A DNA stretch of 64,000 nucleotides from Diplosphaera chodatii (lineage: Eukaryota; Chlorophyta; Trebouxiophyceae; Prasiolales; Stichococcaceae). Shown here in pieces: positions 43,027 to 54,200 of this stretch (positions are counted from its first letter, which is position 1; every line of letters starts with the position of its first letter). The stretch is from NCBI GenBank assembly GCA_032358165.1, contig JAALGY010000016.1, positions 62,001 to 126,000 on the forward strand, read 5' to 3'. Below the pieces are notes generated by a model that saw only the letters and a list, made by a program, of their open reading frames with translations, had not been told where the DNA came from and did not search any database. Made by a program: the position numbers and the translations under genes.

Positions 43027-43195
43027 TGGGGGAGCAACACTGTTTCTGAGCACCATGAGCTGGGCAGCCCACTCTGTACACGACAGGTCTCCGTGGTTTC
43101 GTGTGGCAGGTTTCATGCACGTTGGCATGGTGCATGAATGAGCAAGTTATTCAGATGTTTCTCGCAGCGTCAACGTCTTGTCTGCACGTTAAGGT

Positions 43196-44597
43196 TTAGC
43201 ATGTGTCCGATTTCGACAGGCTTGTATCAGCTGTAATACCATAGTCTGCTTGCAGCGTGTCTAGGCTATCACGAATGGATGAGTTGACAGCATGGTCGGC
43301 CTGGCTGGCCTGCTGCTGCAGCCACCTCACGATGGAGGCTGCTGCCTGCTGGCCCTTTGCAGGCATGAGCTGCCTGGCAAGACCAAAGCGCCCTGCCTGC
43401 GCAAGTGCTTGCAGCATGCCCACCACCTCTTCCGTCTGTATAGCATTGCACTCCCTGGCGCTGCTGCTGCTGACGCAGCTGACCTCGTCATGTCTTTGTG
43501 CCTCGGCTGAAAACCTTCGCTGCATCGTAGGCTCATGCACGCCTGCAAGGCTGGCATCTGCCGCTGCATCCTGCTGCAATTGCGGCGAAGGTGCTGCTGC
43601 ATGCTGCAGCATGAGCTGAGGTGACACGGTGTCAGGTGCTGTTTGCTTCCTGACTGCACCGTCAATAGCTTCCAATATCTCGGCCAGGAGCTGTGCATCC
43701 AGCTCCGTCCTGAAGACTGCCTGCAAACCCTGCACAGCGATGACGTGGCTGCTTGCTGCGCCTCACTCTGCAACGTGCGTGTGTCACAACATCTCCAGTC
43801 TGTCAGCACTTGTCTAACCTGGGAACCGTTGACGCAGCAGAGCTGTAGGTAGGCCCACCGCTGTGCCTGCGACTGGCAGGCCCGCCGCCAGTCACGCCTG
43901 AACTCGGCACTGCCTTGCGGCCGTGTGCCTGCGGCTGTCATGTCCCTGGCACGCACAGGAAGTACAGCGTCAATTCTGTGGTGATGTGCTGGTGATGTGG
44001 TGATATAACCTGGAAAACACAATGGGCAGGGGCGTCAGCAGCGTCCTGCGAATGGTGTACCTTGGCACATGCCCCACGCTGTTGGAGCGCTTGCCATCCG
44101 GTCCCAGCTCCCATGCAGGCATTTCTCGCAGCTCTGCATCACGCAGAGTACAACGCCTCGAACGCAGTAGGTAAATGAATGCAACGGTTGTTACAAGGCT
44201 CAATGCTTGGTTGATTTTTGTCATCACCTGAACGCTGGATAGGTGGCGCCTGCAAAGGCCGCAGGTGCGCTACTGACACCTGCTACCCAGAGGAACCACG
44301 TCGAGGATCATGATGATACTGCGCTCTGTACATCTAGCGAGCCGTGTTTGTAACTGATCCAACGCTTGACATGCAGCCGCACCATCTTCTTGAATGTGTC
44401 ATAGTCCACGCGCTGCTTCATGGCCCAGATCTTTGTGTCATTGATGGCCTGCAGATTTCCGTGATCAAAGTTGTTGGAGGACCTGCACACTGGCCTCCGC
44501 GGCAGGGACTGTCAGCTGCGCTGGAGCTTGTACACCAGCTTACCTTGTCCTTGCCTTGCGTCCGCAGTGCGTCTCGCACCGCGTGCATTTCAGACAT
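43196..44597 (-). CDS. CCDC103: CCDC103 (DNAAF19, Chlamydomonas PR46b)-like dynein arm factor, spliced
   Basis: CCDC103 is a small oligomeric protein needed to attach axonemal dynein arms to ciliary microtubules. The N-terminal exon near 44450-44385 reads INDTKIWAMKQRVDYDTFKK, the family KLRAV.QRV.YDEF segment. A middle exon gives LREMPAWELGPDGKRSNSVG (about 44125-44065). The C-terminal RPAP3_C-type domain begins SAEFRRDWRRACQSQAQRWA (about 43910-43850, matching SADFYRDWRR in the human protein) and continues LQAVFRTELDAQLLAEILEA (about 43730-43670) and EEVVGMLQALAQAGRFGLAR (about 43433-43373), ending SKSDTC* at 43196. The upstream limit is inferred: an ATG at 44597 (MSEMHAVRDALRTQGKDK) precedes a GTAAGC donor and could be exon 1, but is not well conserved. 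RPAP3 itself is excluded by the lack of TPR repeats. Confidence 0.78.
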
Positions 44598-45129
44598 GTT
44601 GTGATGGTGTGCGGGATCAAAGCAGCCGTGTGCAACAGCAGCCTGCCAGCATGCAAGGGAGCCGTGTCGCTGGTGAGGCGCGCCTGCGCAGGGTCATAAA
44701 GCGGGGTACGTCTTCCGGATAGGCCTCCAATGACTGTTGATTGGCCTTTCCGACTGAAACAGCGACTGGGCACCCCTGTTTGAAACATGCACCAAGACGG
44801 CCTCGGCCACATGTGCACATATGCATGCGGCTCATTCTATGAAACACCATCTTGAATAGGAGCTCGTGCGACAGGCGTAACCGCTTGCATTAGGCATCTA
44901 GCTCATGTACTGACGCATTGATAGCATGTCGTCCCTCTGACCGCGCTCCGCTTGCGTCACATCACGTGCAGACGACTTCGCGTTCATATAAGCGTCAATG
45001 GCGCATGAATCACGCAAGCGCCGCTCGTCCGTATCGCTGGCGGGCACTCCTAAGAGAGGTGCGATATTTCGAATCATGTATATGACGACAGCGATCGGGA
45101 TGCTTTGCTTCGCCAGGGGGACATGAGGG
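44598..45129. promoter_or_regulatory. Divergent intergenic region (CCDC103 / CDC6) with TATA-like site
   Basis: 532 bp between opposite starts. CATATAAG at 44985-44992 (plus strand), about 140 bases before the CDC6 ATG, is a possible TATA element. A minus-strand ORF at 44898-45350 is open for 150 codons and overlaps CDC6 exon 1; its proximal half (VIYMIRNIAPLLGVPASDTD) is not obviously low quality but has no recognised family, so I leave it unassigned. Confidence 0.35.
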
Positions 45130-48005
45130 ATGATCTCAGCCACCGATGCAATGTGCATGATGTCTGTGCATGATGCCGCAGGGCGCCCCACAGCTGTGCA
45201 GCCAGCTGACACCCCGTGCAGCGCAGCTACGCCGGCCCCCGACTGGTTCGATGCCTCAGACCCGGCCAAGGTGTGTTTCAGCAAGCAAGTGCATACATTT
45301 GATCTACCGCGAAGCGTATGAACCTTTGGGACAGGTGAGCTGTGAAGCACCGATGCAGTCTGCCGATGTACAGCTGTGCGGCCACAGGTGTTGGCGGTGA
45401 AGGCAGCGCTGCGTGCCTCACGGGAGGCTCACGATCAGCTGCCGTCGTGCCGCGAGCGCGAGATTGCCCAGCTGCAGCCGTTGCTGCGACAGAGGCTGGA
45501 AACAGGATGCGGCGGCTTCACCTACATAGCAGGCACCCCAGGCATTGGTGAGCATCAGGTGGACTGCGCAACAGTGCGACACACGTCGAGGGCAGCATGC
45601 CCGGTCCTGCCCGGACGTTTTGCCGGGATGTGGCTATCCTGATGCATTGCAAGACGTACGCAGGCAAGACCCTCACGGTGAGGGCGGTGGTGTTGGCCGA
45701 GGCAGCGCGGCTGGGCTCGTGCTCGGCTGGGGGGCGGGGTGCCGCGCCCGCCCCCGCACTGGTGTACATCAATTGCATGTCGCTGGATGGCAACTCACTG
45801 CTGTCGCGGGTGGCGGAGGGGCTGCAGCGCAACATGCACCGCACTCCCAAGCAGGTAGGACACCACCCTCACGGCAGTGTGCACCACCACTGCACATGAC
45901 AGCACATTGACTAGGAACCCGCGTGCTGGTCACACCTAAAAATGTTGTGTTTGGGCGAGACAGGCAAAGGACGACCCGCTGCACCAGCCAAGCGGCAAGG
46001 TCACCTTCTGCAAACCCTGCGACGCTCATCATCGGCTGCAGTCGCTGTTGCAGCCCCTCAGCCCCACGGCAGGTCTGTGTTCTGATGGCTGGCTCTATCA
46101 GCACTGAGGACTTGTACCATATCGACTCCCTTCTCGAGTCCACAGTGATGCAAGGTGAGTATATGTTCACAGCAATACAAACCTCAACACAGGTGCGTTG
46201 GCGCAGCAGAAACGCGCAGGTAGCAAGGAGCAGGCGTGCGCGGGGCTGCGCATTGTCATTCTGGATGAGCTCGATGGCCTCATGGGGGCCAAGCCCACCC
46301 TACAGGTGGGCCTGCGAGCTGTTTGCCAAACATCTTGATGTAATGGTTTGGTCAAGTGCGTCATGCCTAGCTTCTGATCTGCTTCTGTGCTAAACAGGAG
46401 CTGAAGCAGCTGCTGGCGATTGCTTGCCACAAGGACTCCAGGTTGCTGGTGGTGGGCGTTGCCAACGCATTCACTCTGGTGGAGGAGCACGCACAGGAGC
46501 TGAACCTCACGGTGGGTGTGCACGTTGTTGCACATATTGAACAGCAATTAGGTGCAGGACTGAGCCGGATGCTGCTAAATCCACTATGCTCACTAGTCGG
46601 CAACAATACTGAAGGTTGTTGTGGTCTGGCACCAGGTCAGCGACATGCAGAAGGTGCTGTTCCACCCATACAGTCGGCAGCAGATGGCCAGCATCCTGCG
46701 GCAGCAGGTGCAGCAGCTGCCCGGCCCCGTCTTCGAGCCCATGGCCCTCAGCCTCTGCGCTGCAAAGGTGTGCTAGAAGGCGACCCACCACATGTGGTCA
46801 GCACTTGAGTTGGATGCATGTACACAGGTGTGGTGTGGCATCTTGTGTGAGCAGCGCCCGGCCTGACGTTGATGATGCATGGTGCAGATGGCAGACAATC
46901 ACGGCGACGTGCGCAAGGCGCTGAGCACCTGCGAGGCGGCGCTCGACATGCTTGTGGACGAGGTACACAGCGCAGCAGCGGCAGCAGGTGGACACGGCTG
47001 GGCTGCCTGATGCATACATGAGATCATGCGCAAAAGGTCTGCCATAAGAGCGCCGTTGATGCTGTGACACCCCTGCTCTGACACATCAAGTTGGCTGCAG
47101 GTGACAAGTCGCCGGCACGGCAGCAGCGGCTGATTGGGCCAGACGAGGTCAGCCGTGCAGCGGCGCAGCTGTCAGGCGGCTACGGCGGCACCTCTGAAAC
47201 GGTGGAGGCCATCAGGGGCCTGCCTGCGGACCAGAAGCTGGCGCTCATTGCTGCATACCATCTTGCTGGTAAGGCTGCACACCCAACACTGTGAAGTTCA
47301 TGCTGCACTCACAAGCTGGATGGTCTGCAGCATGCGCCCTACTAGCAAGTGAGGCTGAGGTCGCCCGCATTGCGCTATAAACGCATCTTGTGTGGGTCTG
47401 CAGGCAGCGGCAGTAGCTCTGCCACTGACAGCGGCAGCAGTGCATCAGCAGCCACTGAGGTGTTCCTGCGGGAGGACTCGAATGGCTCCATCAGCAGCTG
47501 CGCCCCCAAATCACGCTGCGCTGTCAGAGCCACAGCTGCAGGCACCTGCAATGGCATCAGCTCGGGGTTCAGATGCCGCAAGCCGCATGTGGGTCGGTCA
47601 GCAGCCAGCAGCAGTGGGCGGCGGAGTAGCGCTGCTGGCGGCTTGCGCCAGGACTGCAGGCTGGGCCCGCTGCACCGGCATTACCAGTCGCTGTGCAAGC
47701 AGGTCGGGATGCTCACTTGTCTGCAGCGTGCGGCAAGTAATTCCGTGACGTATTTGCCGTACACTCGTACCTAAAGCTGCACTGAACTGATGTCCTACTT
47801 GCAGATGGTGCACGAGCATGTTCAGACACTGGGCTTTGGCGACTTCCAGTGCATGGTCATGGACCTGATGTCACGGGTGCTGACCTGCCGACTGGCCAAG
47901 AACAAAGGGGACAGCCCTGTGTCTCTGGCCGTGGCGGGGGAGGACGTCATGACGGCGCTGGCTGATAGCCGCGTGTACAACCACCTGCTCAGCGGCAAGC
48001 ACTAG
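45130..48005 (+). CDS. CDC6: CDC6-type AAA+ replication licensing factor, spliced
   Basis: Joins ORC at origins and loads MCM2-7. The ATG at 45130 begins a short disordered leader ending DWFDASDPAKV, spliced to LAVKAALRASREAHDQLPSC and REREIAQLQPLLRQRL (about 45390-45495). Walker A GTPGIGKTLTVR is interrupted by an intron (45548-45663). Further: VYINCMSLDGNSLLSRVAEG (about 45760-45820), Walker B VILDELDGLMG (about 46256), ELKQLLAIACHKDSRLLVVG (46400-46458) with sensor-1 VGVAN, FHPYSRQQMASILRQQVQQL (about 46660-46720, the family Y...Q...I...R box), ADNHGDVRKALSTCEAALDM (about 46890-46950, sensor 2 Arg in DVRKAL), ETVEAIRGLPADQKLALIAA (47198-47257) and a winged-helix end with VMTALADSRVYNHLLSGKH* at 48005. 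The short N-terminus without a BAH domain favours CDC6 over ORC1, its close paralogue. Confidence 0.85.
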
Positions 48006-48052
48006 CTAACACATTTTGGATGCCGCGCCACACCATGGGCCGCCCTCGATCG

Positions 48053-48057
48053 TGTAA
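48053..48057 (+). terminator. Candidate TGTAA poly(A) signal for CDC6
   Basis: TGTAA lies 48 bases past the CDC6 stop, in the usual range for green-algal mRNAs. Confidence 0.4.
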
Positions 48058-48286
48058 CAAGATCATTGCTTCCTTTCAGGGGATGTGATTACTCATTGGC
48101 AGCCGCATGCAACAACATGAAACAAATGTGAAACAAACTGTTGTCATGCCGTATGTTGCCTGGTTTTCATTACTCATAGGCATTTATACACACAAGTGCA
48201 GCTGATGGGCAACAGCACATGGCATCACCAATGCCAAGCTTAGTAAACACCGCCGAGCAGGCTTCATCCACCGCATTGTTGCAGTC

Positions 48287-51200
48287 CTACCGCTTCTGCC
48301 AGTTGATGAACCTCAGCGCCAAGACAGAGCCGAACCGGAAGAAGATGATGAAGGCCGCTGCAATGTATAGCGGCATGCACCAACGTCATATGTCGCCATG
48401 GAGATCAAGAAGTGCGCTCACAGTGTTGAGTTGGTGCATGCGGCACTCACCAATGATGAGGACGCAGTACCATCTGAACGAGTAGTCGTAATTGAAGTAG
48501 TCTTTCAAGAACGCTGACACTGTCGTGGGTTGGCCTGTTACGTGACACTATGGTCAGCAGCAACTCGTGGGACAGCCACAGGAGTGACAAGCATGCAACA
48601 GGCAGCCTCACCCGCGAAGTCGGTGATAGGGGTGTTTTGGTTGCCCAGCTGGTCGCTGGCCAGCGCCTGTAGCACCCACGTGGTGGGTGTGATCCTGCGG
48701 AACACTCATGCGCAACTGTCATGCTACGCCCATACATGCGGACTTTGAACACCGGACTCTGGGCAATGACACACCTGTTGGCCCACTTCCAGTAAACAGG
48801 CAGGGACTCGTAGGAAATGACGAAACCATTGAAAAGCTGCAGGAGTGATAGCACTGGTGAGCATTGTGCAGCAATCACATGCCGCCAGCGTACATCAGTC
48901 CGTTGTGCACATCAACATCAGAAGACTTGCAACAATTCCACAAGCCAGCACACCTGCCAGAAGACGTTCAAAGCTGCACAGGGAGCACAAGCAAACATGA
49001 TCAGGAGCCAGCTCTGCCAATGGAGTCGAGGCCAGCCGCTAGTGTGCAGCATGGCCTTGTGTTTCAGCATTGCCAGCACTGTGAGAAGTGACTGGCAGTC
49101 ACAGTCACGCTGCACGCACCTGAAACCATAATTTGAGCCATCTGAATGGATGGCGTCAAAAATACAACGAACTGCCCAAAGAGTGTATACATCGTGAGGC
49201 AAAGCGTGAACACCTGCAGCACCATCTCAGATCGAGCCCTGTGATAGTGTGCAATCATCCCACGATTGGGTGGACACTAAGGTCGGGGGTGTAATGAACG
49301 TCGAACTCGCTGTGTGGCAGACAGCAATTTTGGTGGGTTGATTGGCACGCAGTTAGGGCAGTCACCAGTAGGAAGAAGAAGAAATGCGCCGCTCCATGGG
49401 CAAAGTCTGCACGTGCCACAACAGAGGGAGTTAGTGGCACCGCAATGTCCAGCCGGGGGGATAGCAGGACACACAAGGGCATCATACAAGAGCTGAGGGG
49501 AGGTGCGCACCAATGAGGTAGTAGCTGATGCAGGTGAACAGCACAGACTGCACCAGGATGTAGGGCACCTACAGTGCATGACCATCAGCTTTGGTGCCTC
49601 AGCGCTTCACCATGTCTGCATGTGTCATCCAGCTTCCGACGCTTGCAGCCCACATCTTGGACAGGATGCAAAACACGGTCAGAGGAGTCACCTCCACAAA
49701 AAATTGCGCAGCTGAGTACGGAATTGAGCTGTACATCGCAGCTGCGCGCTCACGGTAGTACACGCTCCGCTCAAACCCAACAACTGCATCAGATGACGCA
49801 CAGGTTAGCATGGTCCCAGTCCGCACCTGCCTCTGACGTCGGATTCACAACACTGCAGAAACATGAAAGCGCACCTGGCATGGCCGACATGCAGTTGAAT
49901 ATGCCCTGCAGCCATATCAACATGCATTTGACGGCAGCATCCCTAGCTGGAGGTTCGTGCATGTCAGTGAAGGCACTATATCAGTACATGATGTGTCTAG
50001 TAGCTGCACCTGGAATGTTGATGCAGAAAACAACACACCCATGACGTTCTGCACATCTGTTGCCGTGGCATTGGTTGCTGGGATCTGCAGCCAGGAGGTG
50101 TGCAGGTATTATGGGTGATCGTGGGAACAAGCATCAGCGCTCAGTCTGCAGCAACACATGCACGCCACCATCAATCTGGTAGTGATGCTGTCGGATGGGC
50201 ACCTGCCCCTTGTTGAGGTACATCGTGCCCTGCAGGTGACAAGCAGTCGTTGTCAGTCCTCATTTGCAGGTGACAACACAGGAGGTGAACTGTGAGCTCA
50301 ACGTGCGGAAGCGTCACCAGCTAAGTACATGGGTGCTTGAGGTGACGCACATACAGCAGCGAGATGAAGGTCGTCATGATCATTCGCGTCACCTGCATGC
50401 ACATGCCCACATCATGTTTGCAAGTCAGACCAGTTTGACTGTAACAGATGTACGTGTTCGGGGGTCTTGAGCTGTGGAAGAACCTACATTGTAGGCGGGG
50501 CTGCGCCAGTAGACGAGCACGAAGCGTCGCATCAGCTGCCGCATTTGCATGTTGGCTGGCGTCGCATAGCGTGTCTTGTTGACCAGCGGCTGGTGCTTCT
50601 GTGGCAGTGCAGCAGCGAGCTGCACTGCTTCTGCCTCGTTGTCCCTGGCCAACTGGCTCTCCTGCGCAACATGCACAGCTGGTGGTTCAGCACCTTGTGT
50701 GTGTGTATTGCTTATTACAGGTCACCTCACGACATTGATCAGACTTATATGCCTCTGATCCGTTCTGTAGATGACCTTTGAACGAGGTTCGAAACGGGTG
50801 AGCAAGGTACCTTGTAGTAGGTAGGGAAGTCGACGTCCGATGCCTTTGCTGAGATGGCCTGCGAGCCACCTGTCACCTCCTGCAATCAAAGTAGCAACCG
50901 CTGAGGCAGCTGCAGGTAGCAGCACAGCCGCATCAGATTGGCATTGATCTACCAGCAGGATTGTGGTGTGGTCACACAGCGTGCAGCCTAAATGGCGAGC
51001 GGACCAGCATCCAGGTGGCGGGGTTGGCTCCCGAGTGGATGGGGTGCACCCCCGGCACAGCGGAAAGCCACGCAATCAGCGAGCAGCTGCCCTCGCCGAG
51101 GGGTCCGCAGTACGTCATCTGCGCGGAAACAAAAGTATGAACGGGCTGTCACGCTATAGGATGCCAACTCTATGTGGGTCGCCATGCAGGAGTAGGCTCA

Positions 51201-54200
51201 CCCGGCCGCCGGCCTGCAGCAGGACCATGGCGTCAAACGCCTCGAAGATCTCTGCAAAACAGCGAAGGGCAGCCATGAGCAGCGCTGCACCTGCTCCAAC
51301 CCCCTGGCATGCTCTGCATGCCTGGTGCAATGGATGCAGGGCGTTGTCAAACTGTTACCGATGCTGGGCTGGTGGATGGTGACGAGGACCGTGCGCCCGC
51401 CGTTGCTGATGTTCTTCACCGCATGCATGACGATGACAGCCGCCCGCGCATCCAGTCCTGCACAGCGACCCCGCGCTAGATTGACTCTTTCTGACATGCC
51501 GCTGTGAGACACAACCCAAGCTGTGATTTACAGCAGGTCCAGAAGCTGACAAAGCATGTGGCGGCGCCCAGCGCTGACCTGAGGTGGGCTCATCCATGAA
51601 GATAACCGATGGGTTGGCCACCTGCCAGGGGCAAATGGACCAGTGCTTCAAAATATCCAGAAATGTTGCAATTTCGACAAATTAGAAGGAAAAGTTGTTG
51701 CAAGCAGTGCAACAGGTGCTGCTTGCCTGCTCAACGGCAATGGACAGGCGCTTGCGGGCCTCCACACTGAGGCCGCTCTGCCCCGGCACACCGACCAGCG
51801 AGTCCCGCAGCACGTCAAGTTCCACCACCTTCATCACCTCCTCGACATGGCGCCGCACCTGCAAGCAGACACAACCGGACAGTCCGCGTGCGGCCTACCG
51901 CAAAGCCCTGCATGCGCCTGAGCTTGTTGCACTGAACGGGTTGGCTGCAGCTCATTGCTGGCTTGGACAGACTCGGCAAAACATGCACCTGAGCATCTGT
52001 GTTCTCCTTCGACAACCGGAGCCTTGCGCTGAAGTACAGGGCCTCCGCCACAGTCGATGACGAGGAGTGGATGTCTGCAAGTTCACAGGCAACTTGGAGG
52101 CCTGAAACATGAAATGCGTTGCGATGTTGGCCTGCCAAGGAGAAGTGCAAGCAGCATACACCCCCCGCACATGCATCTCATGCCTGCCACACAACTTGCC
52201 TGTCTGCTCGACATAGCCAATTGCACGAGCCCAGGTGGCCTGCACCTTTGGGTGCCCATTGACCAGAATCTCGCCCTCAACGAAGCCTTGGGTCTTGCGA
52301 CCCGCAATCACCTGCGTGGCAGGGACATGACGCTTATGCGATGGTGCACGCCAACTAGGATGCACTTCGACATGCTGACAGCATCATATGTCAATTTGAA
52401 ATGAGCCGTTTGACACTCACATCCATGAGTGTGGTCTTGCCAGCGCCGGAACCACCCATCAATGCGGTCAGGACACCAGGCCGGCTCGTCAGCGTCAGGC
52501 CCTGCAACCATTTGTCAGGTCTGCACAGACTTCCCACTCTCGGCACCGACAAGGGTTGAGGCTGCTTCAAGCCAGAAGGCATGATGTATGGTTGTGTCAT
52601 TGTTGGATCAGCAGTACCTTCAGCAGCTCCAGCTTCCCTGGCTTTGAGCTCTCCTTCAGTCGGGCCTCAGACACACCTGTAACATAGTATGTATGTTTGG
52701 CATGTACCATGGCCAGCAGCGGATCTTCCCTGACGCTAAGATAGCTCTGAGGATACATGTGACACATCTGCCGCAGGGAGACATGGTCGCCGCTTGCACA
52801 GGGAGGCGTACCCTTGGGAGCGTCGACAAAGTAGCGCAAACCTCGGCACACCAGTGTGATTGGCTCGAAGGGCAGCGTTGCCTCTTGTGGCGATTCGCCT
52901 CCTCCCTCTGCAAGTGCTTGGTCCTTTACCGTTGACTGTGTGCGCCAGAACCCGCCCGCAACTGCAATATGAAGTTTACTATGTACATCTACCAGCACCC
53001 AAGTGTCAGATCAACATACCACGGGGAACTACAACCACAGACAGCCTCTGCACGGCAAGTTGGCACTGCCACTGTCAGGTATGCTCACTTTTCAGGTGGC
53101 CCCGAAGGTGACGCCGGGAGCGACGCTCATGTATCTCTGATGCAATCTGCCCTGGAACAGTTGGCTGCACAGGCAGGGCGTATTTGGTGAAGGTCAGCGA
53201 ACGCAGATGCAGTCTAGAGCGGCATACAGAGCTGTCGCACTGTCGACAGACCAGGCAGAGTTGAGACAGTACAGATGGTGACCTTTGCGCGCGCCGGGTT
53301 GAGCACCCGCAGCGCCACGGCGCTGAGGCCCGTCAGAACTACAAACTGCACAGTTATACAGCAAACTGACTGTGTGTGGAGCATCTGTTCTGGCACTACT
53401 GTGGCCGTCAGAAAGTGTTTACATGCAAAAAGCTGGTCTATGCACAGAAATTCGCACCAGAAATATTACATAGCCCACGCAAACCCAGATCCACAAACGC
53501 TGCGTCTGGAAGTCGAACGACTCCAGCGCTATCTGCAGACATGGAAGCAACCATCAGGTCATCCACTATTTTCTGCTGGTGTCTTCTACAGTCAACTGGA
53601 AAGGTTGTCATGTTGCATCCTTTGTGAGACACAGGCTTACATCGCCAGTCGTGGTGGTGCCGTCCGCTGTGGTCACCGGCGTTCGCCAGGCTGGCGACGT
53701 CATCTCGTTGATGACCACAGCGCGCAGCAGGTACGCAAATGGTGAGATCCAATATGCCCAGATGTACCTGCTCAAAGACATGTGCTGTGTGTACTATGCG
53801 GTTCAGACGACAAAAGCAACTGACCAGGATTCTGACATAAGCCTCACGATACGCCAGCTACCAGGACCATCATCGCACCAGCCAGGGATGTCGCCCCGCA
53901 CAATCGCGAAGCCGGAGCTGATGACCAGGATGAGCAGCGTGAAGGCGCCGAGGCTTTGAGCAATGACCATGGATGGTGCGACGCAGGCCAGCAACCGGAA
54001 GAAGGCTGACATGACCAGAATGCCTACAGTTGGCAAGGCCAGCTGTTACGATTAGCTTCACCTGCACTGGCCCCAACCCCAACTGACCTGTCAGCACTGC
54101 AACAGCATGCACGTGGCATGGCAAGCTACCTAGGAGGCAGATCATGTAGAAACAGAAGAAGTAGCCTGCAGTGAGGCATACAGTCTGTCAGCCTGAGGTT

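Noticed and set aside
43196..44597. RPAP3 (R2TP complex) gene
   Set aside because: Only the C-terminal domain is shared; there are no TPR repeats, and the N-terminal segment matches CCDC103.
45130..48005. ORC1
   Set aside because: Close paralogue, but there is no BAH domain or long N-terminus, and the leader length fits CDC6; kept as the alternative.
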